Below, in pieces: positions 52,879 through 62,007 of a DNA stretch of 64,000 nt. Origin of the DNA: Clostridia bacterium. GTDB taxonomy: Bacteria > Bacillota > Clostridia > Oscillospirales > Acutalibacteraceae. A program made the translations under genes and the position numbers. Position 1 is the stretch's first letter. The number at the start of each line of letters is the position of its first letter. The notes under the pieces were generated by a model, which was not told the DNA's origin, ran no database searches, and saw nothing but the letters and a program-made list of their open reading frames with translations. Location: positions 19,989 through 83,988 of the forward strand of contig JAFRRP010000020.1 of NCBI GenBank assembly GCA_017428085.1, in the 5' to 3' direction.

Positions 52879-53223
52879 TTGGTTCAACTGGATACATTTG
52901 CCAGGATCAAAGAGCTTTGCGACGAGAAGGGGATCAACATTTCCGCGCTGGCACAGGGAACGGGGATCCGCAACTCGGTGTTCACGGAGCTGAAGAAGGG
53001 GAGGACGAAGCAGCTGTCCGCCCCCACGCTGGAAAAGATCGCGGCCTTTTTCGACGTGCCGGTATCCGTGTTCTTCGACAACGAGCCGTCGGACGGCGCC
53101 CGGCAGAAGCAGGACGAGCTGTTCCGCAAGCGCAAGCTGCTGTTCGACCTGTCCGCCAAGGCGACGGAGGCGGAGCTGGATCAGATCATCAAGATCGTCG
53201 ACGCCCTTGTGGACGGCGAATAA
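52879..53223 (+). CDS. XRE-family transcriptional regulator
   Basis: The protein of about 114 residues has a helix-turn-helix of the XRE type: FARIKELCDEKGINISALAQGTGIRNSVFTELKKGRT, then APTLEKIAAFFDVPVSVFF. The C-terminal 40 residues are a charged helix that probably dimerises. The start is unclear: TTG 52879 directly abuts a GGGAG motif, while CTG 52888 has better spacing. A palindromic operator lies in its leader. The next gene encodes an ImmA-like fragment, so the pair resembles XRE/ImmA regulatory or toxin-antitoxin loci. Confidence 0.85.
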   Translation: MVQLDTFARIKELCDEKGINISALAQGTGIRNSVFTELKKGRTKQLSAPTLEKIAAFFDVPVSVFFDNEPSDGARQKQDELFRKRKLLFDLSAKATEAELDQIIKIVDALVDGE

Positions 53224-53275
53224 GGCGAGCGTCCGATCCGGTAACGGTATAGCGCCGCAGCACGGAGGAAAACCA

Positions 53276-53497
53276 TTGAAAGAAATCGTAGTACGGCTGA
53301 TGCCGCTTCCTGCGCACGTCCATGCTTTTACGATCCTGGACGCGCAGGGGGATTATAACGTATACATCAACGACGCCATGTCCGCGGAGCAGCGCCTGCG
53401 CAGCTTTGCGCATGAAAAGCGCCATATCGACAACGACGACTTTGCCAAAGAAAGCCGCGCCACGGAGATCGAACGGCTGGCGGCGACGGCGGAATAA
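53276..53497 (+). CDS. short ImmA/IrrE-like metallopeptidase protein
   Basis: The 73-residue protein starts at TTG 53276 with GGAGG seven bases upstream. The core RSFAHEKRHIDNDDFAKESRATEIERLA matches the ImmA/IrrE zinc helix, with HExxH in HEKRH and a downstream glutamate. ImmA proteases cleave or inactivate their partner XRE repressors. At 73 residues it is shorter than typical ImmA (about 120-150) but this compact form is common beside XRE genes in Clostridia. It lies 52 bases after the XRE gene. Confidence 0.75.
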   Translation: MKEIVVRLMPLPAHVHAFTILDAQGDYNVYINDAMSAEQRLRSFAHEKRHIDNDDFAKESRATEIERLAATAE

Positions 53498-53553
53498 AGC
53501 GGGCGACTGATCCGATTTTTTGCCGCGGTACGGGAAAAACCGCCGGATAACGG

Positions 53554-53582
53554 TTGACAACTTCCTTTTGTCGTTTTATAAT
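53554..53582 (+). promoter_or_regulatory. consensus promoter of the DUF6273 gene
   Basis: Perfect TTGACA (53554-53559), 17 bases, perfect TATAAT (53577-53582). Confidence 0.85.
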
Positions 53583-53634
53583 AACAATATCTATATGCAA
53601 AAATCCCATCATTTGTAAGATAAGGAAGAGACCT

Positions 53635-55312
53635 ATGTCCGGTATCCAGATAGACACCTCAACACTGTCTCCCACGCTGCAGACGGCGTACAGCTATCTT
53701 GCGGAGGGCAACTGGCGCAACGCGAACGACTGCTTTGACCTGGAGCTGAAGCAGTCCCCGCTGGATCCTTTCGCCTGTCTCGGCAAGGCCATGACCGCCA
53801 ATTGCCTGAAAACGCCGGAGGAGCTGAGCTTCTGTAACGCCGCCATCCTTGACGACCCGTTTTTTTCCGCCGCGCTGAAATACGCGGAAGATCCGCTGAA
53901 AAACGAGTTGACGCAGCTGGTGGTACGGTTGAATTACGACCGGCAGAAGGCCGCGGCGCCGCAGGCGGCGATCGAAACGGCCGGGGACCGGACGGAAGCG
54001 GCGGATTTTACCGTGATGACGGAGCCGGAAACGGCGGAGCCCGTCGGCAGATCCAATTGGGATATGGAGGCCTACACGGAGAAGAGCGCAGCCGCGGCAA
54101 CCGAGCCCGCCGCGGAAAAGGCGGAAGAAGCGTTGGACGTGGTGCCTGTGAAGAAAAAGAGCAGAAAAAAGCTGGCCGCCGTCCTTGTGATCGTTTTCGT
54201 GCTGCTGTTGGGCGCGGGCGCTGCCGCCGCCTGGTTCTACCTGATCCCCCTGTCAAAATACAACAAGGCGGTCGATCTGATCAACAACAAGCAGTTTGAC
54301 GACGGCCTTGCCATACTGGAAGAGCTGGGCGATTTCAGCGACGCGCCGGAGCAGTACAAGACCGGCCTTTACGTCAAGGCGCTGAATCTCCTTGCCAACA
54401 ACGAGTTTGACGCCAGCAAGGAAATATTGGAAGAGCTGGGCGATTTCAAGGATGCGCAGGAGCTGATCGGCACTATCGCCGTCAGGCGCGTTTCGCTGGA
54501 GGTCAAAAACGTCGCGGCGGCTGCCGTGGGAGACGTGGTCGTCTTCGGCCGGTATGAGACGGACGGCAACACCGAACGGCGACGAGGAGCTGAAATGGAT
54601 CGTCCTGCAGAACAGGGACGACCTTGTCACGCTGATCACGGAGCAGAGCATCGCCGCCATGCGCTACCATTTCAACGCCAACGAAACCAGCTGGGCGGAC
54701 TGTTCGCTTCGTTCCTGGCTGAACGGTACGTTCTATACCTCCGCCTTCTCGCTGGACGAGACCGGCTTTATCTGCAAGAATTATATTTCCACGCCGGCCA
54801 ACCCCGATTATCCTTCCCCGCTGGGCGAAGCCACGGTGGATAAGGTGTATCTGCTGAGTCTGAACGAGGCGCTGTCCTATTTCCGCACCGTGGGCGACAG
54901 AAAACTGACCTGCACGCCCGCTTCCTACCAGCAGACGTATACGGATCAGAACGACTTCTGCTGCTGGTGGCTGCGTACCCCCGGCGCGCAGCTGAAAAGC
55001 GCCGTGGGCGTGGATACCGCCGGTCAGGTGATGTCCGTCGGTTACGACTGCTATAAGAACGAGCAGATCGGCGTCAGGCCCGTGATCGTGGTGGACGTTT
55101 CGGGCGTTTCTTCCGGCGCCGCCTCCGCGGGCGTCCCGGAAGCGGAAACAACGACGGAACCGGAAAGCACGACCTTCGCCTTCCGCAACGTGACCGAACC
55201 GGGCACCGCGTTCGGCGAAACGACGACGGCGGAAGCCGAAAGCACGACCTTTGCTTTCCGCAATGTGACCGAGCCTGATACCACGGCGGCCGGAACGACG
55301 ACCGCCCCGTAA
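53635..55312 (+). pseudogene. DUF6273 membrane protein split by a frameshift
   Basis: The first part (53635 to about 54565) encodes a helical TPR-like N-terminus, a membrane helix (LAAVLVIVFVLLLGAGAAAAWF), two similar helical repeats (ILEELGDFSDAPEQY and ILEELGDFKDAQELI) and the start of a DUF6273 domain (VGDVVVFGRYETDGNT). Its frame then runs out of phase to a stop at 54843. The rest of DUF6273 continues in another frame from about 54569: NGDEELKWIVLQNRDD, WADCSLRSWLNGTFY, CWWLRTPGAQ and GVRPVIVV, then threonine-rich repeats. Restoring two bases in CACCGAACGG (for example CACCGAGAACGG) rejoins the frames. Natural mutation, phase variation or an assembly error are all possible. Confidence 0.78.
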
Positions 55313-55374
55313 CGCTGCCGGATCCCGCGTTGCGCAAAAGCGGTTGCGGCAAAATACGCAAACAGACAGATGAA

Positions 55375-55407
55375 ACCACCCCGCCGAATACGGCGGGGTG
55401 GTTTTTT
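55375..55407 (+). terminator. intrinsic terminator between convergent genes
   Basis: ACCACCCCGCCG, loop AATA, CGGCGGGGTGGT and a T-run. Confidence 0.9.
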
Positions 55408-55418
55408 ACGCGGGCGCG

Positions 55419-55604
55419 TCAATTCTGCTTGAACAGGCCTTTCAGAAAATCGATCAGCTTTTTGATCGCAGAGATGATCTTGCCGAAAAACGATTCCTTT
55501 TCCGTTTCAGCGGACGTCAGGCCGCCGTCCGTCGGGCTTTCAAAATACTCCGGCGGTCCGTACATGCAGATCGCTGTGTTTTCTTCCGGATCGAAAACCG
55601 TCAT
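55419..55604 (-). CDS. 61-residue peptide with GPPEYF motif and C-terminal amphipathic helix
   Basis: The peptide starts MTVFDPEENTAICMYGPPE, continues YFESPTDGGLTSAETEKES and ends FFGKIISAIKKLIDFLKGLF with KQN. The C-terminus resembles micropeptide C (LFSKIITAIKNFFEKL) and the tail of the 514-residue secreted protein. The first half, with CMYGPPEYF, is distinct and may be a leader or binding segment. ATG 55604 has AAAGGA upstream at a rather long spacing. It lies 18 bases downstream of the large EPPVTDP-repeat protein gene and is probably co-transcribed. Function unknown; a processed, membrane-active peptide is possible. Confidence 0.65.
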   Translation of the reverse strand: MTVFDPEENTAICMYGPPEYFESPTDGGLTSAETEKESFFGKIISAIKKLIDFLKGLFKQN

Positions 55605-55622
55605 ATCATCAGGATCCTTTCG

Positions 55623-57533
55623 TCAGCGTTGTCCCTTCATCAGTTTTTTCAGTTTGTATTTGTTCGCCTGATAGACCCAAACGACGAGCGCCGCCGCGGC
55701 GATCACGCCGACGCCGATCAGTACGTATTTGGCCACTTCTTTCCTGCGCTCGTACACGTCGTCGGGCTGGGCGGGCGTGGTGCTGGTTTCCGTCGATTCC
55801 ACCGTCGTGATCTCGGCCAGACTGGCGCCCAGCGCAGCGGGGCGTACGGTGGAGATCTTCGTCCAGTCGGGCGTTCTCTGCGCGCCGGCCATATCGGCTT
55901 TAGTCTGATAGGACGTCACCACGATCGTGTAGGCGCTGGTGCCCTCCGCGATCACGGTGCCGTCGGCCTTTTTGATGGTCACGGTGTTGCCGGAGGTGTC
56001 GGCGATGGTCCCGCCGTTATACAGGTTGGTCAAAACGGAATCGCCGGCCACGGTCCAGGTGCAGCCCTCGCCGAGGTACAGGTCGGCAAAGCCCGTATTG
56101 GTCCGGTAAGTTTCGTCCTTGATGAACGCGCCGGTGAAAGTGCTGCCGTCTTTTACATACAGGGAGATCTGGCTGATGGTATCCCATACCACGTTGCCCT
56201 CCAGATCCTGGCGGACGGCGGTAAAGTTGCAGGCGGAGCCGTTTTTCATGGGCGCGCCCCATATCTCCTTTTCCGCGTTGCCGGTGCAGCGCACCAGGAA
56301 ATCGGAGTTCTTGTACGGCTTCAGCGTGACGTTTTCCAGATAAATGTTGCTGGTGGTGTTGGTGGTATAGAACAGGCCTCCGCTTTTTGAGGTCAGCGTG
56401 CCGTTTTGCATATAGAAGTTGGCGACCGCCTGTTTGTCCTTCGTGCCGGGCTGATACAGCAGAACGGTCCACTGGAACGACTGGTTCGCTCTGGTGCGCA
56501 TGTTGCCGCTCAGTTGGGTATCGCACAGTGTCAGCGTGTTGCCGCCCTTTACCACGGCCGCTTCCGATTGATCGGCGGTGAAGGTCGCGTTGGCGGTGGC
56601 GATATCGGCGGCGCAAAGGATGGAGGGCGCCTTGATGCCGGTGGAGAGGTAGGAACCGCCGTCCAGCACCATCTTGCCGTTGCCGGCGCCGGAGTATACG
56701 GGAGAGGCGCCTTCGCCAAGCGTTTGTACCGTCATGTCCCAGGCGTACAGTTGGCCGGTCTCCGCCGTTTCAACGCCGTGGGCGTTCTGCTGGGCGGTGG
56801 TGATCTGCGTATCCGCCAGATAAAGCTGCGCGTTGCCGTAGGCAAAGGCGCCGGTGGCGGCTTTCGCTTCGGAATTGATCGTGCTTTTGCTGATAAAGCC
56901 CGTGCCGTTGGTGGCCAGGATCACGGAGCCCACGCCGTAGTGGACGGATTTTTCCCCGGTCGTGGATGCGTTATTGACGCGGCTGATGATGGCGTTGTTG
57001 ATGATGACGTTGCCGCCGCCGATATGGACGGCGTTCTGATCTTTGTCGGTGGAGGCGATATTCTGGTCGTCCAGCTGGGTGTCGGTAAAGAATTCCTTTA
57101 CCGCGTTATACTTATCAATAATGGAAGGGATATATCCGGGGGTGGTGGTCGTTTCCGGAACGGTCTCCTCCGTGACAAGCGGCCCGGGGGCCGTCGTCCC
57201 GTCGGAAACGGGCGGCTCCGGATACTGCGAAACCGGCGGCTGGGTGACGGGCGGATAGGTGACGGGAGGCTCCGGGTCCGTAACGGGAGGCTCCGGGTCG
57301 GTGACGGGAGGTTCCGGGTCGGTGACGGGAGGCTCCGGATCGGTGACGGGAGGTTCCGGATCGGTGACGGGAGGCTCCGGGTCCGTGACGGGGGGCTCCG
57401 GCTCGTCCGTCGGATCGTCGTTCCAGATCAATGCGGAGGTCCTTTGCAAAAGGACAGGGGCGTTCACCGCGAAGACGATGCAGGCGGCGAGCAATATGCA
57501 GATAAACCGGTACGGCTTATGAGATACATTCAT
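55623..57533 (-). CDS. surface protein with EPPVTDP repeats, beta-helix and C-terminal anchor
   Basis: The 636-residue protein has a signal peptide (FICILLAACIVFAVNAPVLL), then a wall-spanning linker of EPPVTDP repeated six times plus a variant, then about 400 residues of parallel beta-helix character (repeats such as GGNVIINNAIISRVNN, NGTGFISKSTINSEAK, NAQLYLADTQI). The C-terminus is a membrane helix (YVLIGVGVIAAAALVVWVYQ) with a basic tail, without an LPXTG motif. ATG 57533 follows GAGG at nine bases. It is probably a membrane-anchored adhesin-like protein, co-transcribed with the 61-residue peptide. Confidence 0.75.
   Translation of the reverse strand: MNVSHKPYRFICILLAACIVFAVNAPVLLQRTSALIWNDDPTDEPEPPVTDPEPPVTDPEPPVTDPEPPVTDPEPPVTDPEPPVTDPEPPVTYPPVTQPPVSQYPEPPVSDGTTAPGPLVTEETVPETTTTPGYIPSIIDKYNAVKEFFTDTQLDDQNIASTDKDQNAVHIGGGNVIINNAIISRVNNASTTGEKSVHYGVGSVILATNGTGFISKSTINSEAKAATGAFAYGNAQLYLADTQITTAQQNAHGVETAETGQLYAWDMTVQTLGEGASPVYSGAGNGKMVLDGGSYLSTGIKAPSILCAADIATANATFTADQSEAAVVKGGNTLTLCDTQLSGNMRTRANQSFQWTVLLYQPGTKDKQAVANFYMQNGTLTSKSGGLFYTTNTTSNIYLENVTLKPYKNSDFLVRCTGNAEKEIWGAPMKNGSACNFTAVRQDLEGNVVWDTISQISLYVKDGSTFTGAFIKDETYRTNTGFADLYLGEGCTWTVAGDSVLTNLYNGGTIADTSGNTVTIKKADGTVIAEGTSAYTIVVTSYQTKADMAGAQRTPDWTKISTVRPAALGASLAEITTVESTETSTTPAQPDDVYERRKEVAKYVLIGVGVIAAAALVVWVYQANKYKLKKLMKGQR
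57256..57409. repeat. 21-bp coding tandem repeat
   Basis: About seven 21-bp units of the type GTGACGGGAGGCTCCGGGTC encode the EPPVTDP linker on the minus strand. Units differ by one or two silent changes, so the number may vary by slippage. Confidence 0.85.
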
Positions 57534-57762
57534 GAAACGAATACCTCGCTTTTGCGTGATAGGGAAGGCCATGCTGCCTTCAACAATCTATTATAACAGT
57601 TCCATCATGAATAATAAAGAGGAAAATGAAAAAAAACTGAAATTTTCTTGTTTCCCCGGCCGTTTTGCGCAAAGCGACGGGTTTGCGTCTGTTTTTTCCC
57701 TGCCGGAAGCTCCGTGCCCGGCGGAAAAATATTACAATTTGGTAACTATTTTGAATTGAGAA

Positions 57763-57791
57763 TTGATTTTTTGCGATAAACATATTATAAT
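57763..57791 (+). promoter_or_regulatory. promoter of the opp operon
   Basis: TTGATT (57763-57768), 17 bases, TATAAT (57786-57791). The rest of the divergent gap (57534-57762) has no gene; a TATAAT on the minus strand near 57591 may serve the surface protein. Confidence 0.72.
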
Positions 57792-57829
57792 GCTTTTTAT
57801 ATTAAACATCATAATGTCGGGAGAAACCT

Positions 57830-58753
57830 ATGGATTCAAAAATGTTGGGGTATATCGCCAAACGATTGCTGCTGGCGGTGGTGACGGTGCTGTTGATCTG
57901 CGCCATCACGTTCTTCGTCATGCACGCGGTTCCCGGCGGCCCGTTCAACCGGGAAAAGGCGCTCAGCCAGGCCACCATCGACGCGCTGAACGCGCGGTAC
58001 GATCTGGATAAGCCGCTGATCACGCAGTTCTTCCTGTATCTGAAAAATCTGCTTCGCGGCGATCTCGGCGTTTCGCTGAAAAACGGCCGCGAGATCTCCG
58101 CGATCATCAAGGAGTCCTTCCCCATCTCCGCCAAGCTGGGCCTGCTGGCCGTCACCGTGGCGCTGATCATGGGCACCATTTTCGGTTCTCTGGCGGCGCT
58201 GATGCGCAACAAGCTGCCGGACCGGGTGATCATCTTCTTTTCCACGCTGTTCACGGCGGTGCCCAGCTTTGTGCTGGCAACGCTGCTGCTGCTGATCTTC
58301 TGTATCAAGCTGGGCTGGATCGAGGTGTGGAACGCCAACTCCACCAATTACCTGCTGCCCGTGCTGGCGCTGGCGGCCTATCCCATGGCCTACACCACCC
58401 GCCTTGCCAAGACCAGCATGCTGGACGCGCTGAGCCAGGATTACATCCGCACGGCCCGCGCCAAGGGCGTTTCCAAGTGGAAGATCATCTTCAAGCACGC
58501 GCTGCGCAACTCCCTGATCCCGGTCATTACCTACGCCGGGCCGGAGGTGGCCTACATCATCACCGGCTCCATGGTGGTGGAAACGGTGTTTACCGTGGGC
58601 GGCATCGGCAGCAAGTTCGTGCAGTCCATCAACAACCGCGACTACACCGTCATCATGGCGACGACGATCTTCCTGGCCACGCTGATGGTGGTCGCCAACG
58701 TGATCTGCGATCTGCTGTATAAAGTAGTGGACCCGCGGATCCAGTACGATTGA
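57830..58753 (+). CDS. oppB: oligopeptide ABC transporter permease OppB
   Basis: The 307-residue integral membrane protein is the first permease of an Opp/Dpp system. It starts with the typical MLGYIAKRLLLAVVTVLLI helix and PGGPF motif and has six membrane segments. The EAA loop that contacts the ATPases is DYIRTARAKGVSKWKIIFKHALRNSLIPVI. ATG 57830 follows GGGAGAAACCT. oppC starts 17 bases downstream. Confidence 0.93.
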   Translation: MDSKMLGYIAKRLLLAVVTVLLICAITFFVMHAVPGGPFNREKALSQATIDALNARYDLDKPLITQFFLYLKNLLRGDLGVSLKNGREISAIIKESFPISAKLGLLAVTVALIMGTIFGSLAALMRNKLPDRVIIFFSTLFTAVPSFVLATLLLLIFCIKLGWIEVWNANSTNYLLPVLALAAYPMAYTTRLAKTSMLDALSQDYIRTARAKGVSKWKIIFKHALRNSLIPVITYAGPEVAYIITGSMVVETVFTVGGIGSKFVQSINNRDYTVIMATTIFLATLMVVANVICDLLYKVVDPRIQYD

Positions 58754-58770
58754 GGAAGGGGGAGACAGTC

Positions 58771-59847
58771 ATGCCCAGATATAATGAAAACGGCACTCCG
58801 AAAAAGAGCCCCCTCAGCCTGCAGATCAATCTTGCCAAGTTTGAAAAGGCCACCGACGAGGAAAAACGCCAGCAGGACGTGATGAGCAAATCCACCACGT
58901 TCTTCCGCGACGGCATCCGCAAGCTGTTCAGAAATCCGTTGGCGGTGGTCAGCCTGATCGTGCTGACGCTGATCATCGTGACCATTATCGTCGCGCCCAT
59001 GATCGTGCCTTACGGCTATTCCGATATCCTTTCCGTCAACGGCAAGCGCGACAAGGGCGCAAAAAATCTGGCCCCGTTCACGTACAGCGAGATGGAGCAG
59101 GAGTATATTGACGCCGGCGGGGAGCGCTTCCCGCATATCTTCGGCACCGACGAGCAGTGCCGCGACTACTTCATCCGCGTGGTCTACGGCACCCGTATTT
59201 CGCTGGTGGTGGGCCTGTTCGCCAGCATGATCGTGCTGATGATCGGCATGCTGTACGGCAGTATTTCCGGTTATCTCGGCGGCAAGGTGGACCTGATCAT
59301 GATGCGGATCGTGGATATGATCTATTCGCTGCCCGACATGCTCATCATCATCCTTCTTTCCGTGGTGCTCAATCAGGTGATGAGCTTCAAAAGCGGTTCG
59401 GCGCTGGCCAAGGTGGGCACCAACATGATCTCGCTGTTCATCGTGTTCGGCCTGCTGTACTGGGTGGGCATGGCGCGGCTGATCCGCGGCCAGATCCTTT
59501 CCATCAAGGAAAACGACTACATCACCGCGGCGCGCACCATCGGCGCCAGGCCCGGGCGCATCATCCGCAAGCATATCCTTCCCAACTGTATCTCGGTCAT
59601 CATCATCTCCACGGCGCTGCAGATCCCCTCGGCCATCTTCACCGAGAGCTATCTGTCCTTCGTGGGGCTCGGCGTGCAGGCGCCCATGCCCTCGCTGGGG
59701 TCGCTTGCCAACGCCGCCAGAGAAGGCCTGCAGTCCTACCCCTATAAATTAGTGTTCCCCGCTTTGACGATCTGCCTGATCGTGCTGTCCCTCAACCTGC
59801 TGGGCGACGGCCTGCGCGACGCGTTCGATCCCAAGCTGAAGAGGTGA
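58771..59847 (+). CDS. oppC: oligopeptide ABC transporter permease OppC
   Basis: The 358-residue second permease has a cytosolic N-terminus of about 60 residues, the LFRNPLAVVSLIVLTLIIV first helix, the family-specific HIFGTDEQCRDYFIRVVYGTR segment and the EAA loop DYITAARTIGARPGRIIRKHILPN. ATG 58771 follows GAAGGGGGAG. The stop lies five bases before the oppD start. Confidence 0.93.
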   Translation: MPRYNENGTPKKSPLSLQINLAKFEKATDEEKRQQDVMSKSTTFFRDGIRKLFRNPLAVVSLIVLTLIIVTIIVAPMIVPYGYSDILSVNGKRDKGAKNLAPFTYSEMEQEYIDAGGERFPHIFGTDEQCRDYFIRVVYGTRISLVVGLFASMIVLMIGMLYGSISGYLGGKVDLIMMRIVDMIYSLPDMLIIILLSVVLNQVMSFKSGSALAKVGTNMISLFIVFGLLYWVGMARLIRGQILSIKENDYITAARTIGARPGRIIRKHILPNCISVIIISTALQIPSAIFTESYLSFVGLGVQAPMPSLGSLANAAREGLQSYPYKLVFPALTICLIVLSLNLLGDGLRDAFDPKLKR

Positions 59848-59852
59848 CCGCC

Positions 59853-60852
<1,000 letters not shown>

Positions 60853-60860
<8 letters not shown>

Positions 60861-61812
60861 GTATTTGCTGGAAGTCGAACACCTGAAACAATATTTCAAC
60901 GTCCGTTCCGGTTTCTTCAAGACCACGGCCCTGAAGGCGGTGGACGACGTCTCCTTCAACATCCGCCCCGGCGAAACGCTGGGTCTGGTGGGCGAATCCG
61001 GCTGCGGCAAGACCACCGTCGGCAGAAGCATCCTGCGCCTTTACGAGCCCACGGGCGGCACCGTGAAGTTTGAGGGCACCGAGATCACCGCGAAGAACAT
61101 CCAGTCCTTCCGCAAGGAAATGCAGATGGTGTTCCAGGACCCCTATTCGTCCCTCAACCCCCGCATGACGGTGGAAGACATCATCGGCGAGCCGCTGGAC
61201 GTACATAACCTTTATACCACCAAAAAAGAGCGCCGGGAAAAGATCCTGCATCTGATGGAGCTGGTGGGGCTCAACGCGGAGCACGCCACCCGTTACGCCC
61301 ATGAGTTTTCCGGCGGTCAGCGGCAGCGTATCGGCATTGCCCGGGCTCTCGCGGTCAACCCGAAATTCATCGTCTGCGACGAGCCGGTCTCCGCGCTGGA
61401 CGTGTCCATCCAGGCGCAGGTCGTCAACATGTTCGAGGACCTGCGCAAAGAGCTGGGCGTGGCGTATCTGTTCATCGCCCACGACCTGCTGGTGGTGCGC
61501 CACATCAGCGACCGCATCGCCGTCATGTATCTGGGCCACATTGTGGAAACGGCGGAATCCGACGAGCTGATGCAGCACCCCCTGCACCCTTATACCCAGT
61601 CGCTGCTGTCCGCCGTGCCGATCCCCGATCCCAACACGGCCCGCAGAAAGAACCGCATCATTCTGGAAGGCGACGTGCCTTCGCCCCTGCGGATGCCCAG
61701 CGGCTGTCCCTTCCGCACGCGCTGCGCCTACGCCACCGACAAGTGCGCCGAGGCCTGCCCGGAGCTGACCGACCGCGGAAACGGCCACCTGTGCGCCTGC
61801 TGGAACAAGTAA
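60853..61812 (+). CDS. oppF: oligopeptide ABC transporter ATPase OppF
   Basis: The 319-residue partner ATPase begins [19 protein letters not shown], typical of OppF/DppF, with Walker [10 protein letters not shown]-loop [14 protein letters not shown], signature FSGGQRQR and Walker [15 protein letters not shown]. The C-terminal [20 protein letters not shown] cluster is complete. ATG 60853 follows AGGAGAACGGCG within the end of oppD. OppDF form the heterodimeric motor for the OppBC pore. Confidence 0.94.
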
Positions 61813-61818
61813 CACCTT

Positions 61819-61899
61819 GTAGCGCGGCTCCGTGAGCCGCCCCGCCGTCAGGCGGTTTTATCTGAATCGCGTTGCGGGCGGATCATTGATCCGTGCTAC
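61819..61899. repeat. hairpin-ended element related to the MITE-like ends
   Basis: The left end GTAGCGCGGCTCCGTGAGCC starts with the same GTAGCGCGG as the 31.8-kb element and forms its own hairpin (GCGGCTC/GAGCCGC). The right end GGATCATTGATCCGTGCTAC finishes with the inverse, CCGTGCTAC. An inner CCGCC GTCA GGCGG hairpin followed by TTTTAT at 61842-61860 may terminate oppBCDF. Confidence 0.6.
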
Positions 61900-61934
61900 G
61901 TCTCAACACTCAAAACTGCGATGCTTTGCATCGC
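61900..61934. repeat. short heptad run plus GCGATGC hairpin
   Basis: GTCTCAA, CACTCAA, AACTGCG keep the seven-base period, followed by GCGATGC TTT GCATCGC (61918-61934). A TATAAT at 61943-61948 lies just beyond and could be the -10 of the binding-protein gene. Confidence 0.5.
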
Positions 61935-62007
61935 CCGCACCGTATAATGAGCCGAGAGGCTTGTTAATAAAGAACGGCCCGTAAGGGGCTGACAAGGAGG
62001 AAACCTC

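Noticed and set aside
54555..54590. Programmed ribosomal frameshift in the DUF6273 gene
   Set aside because: No slippery heptamer, stimulatory Shine-Dalgarno or pseudoknot was visible at the junction; a small deletion or sequence error explains it more simply.
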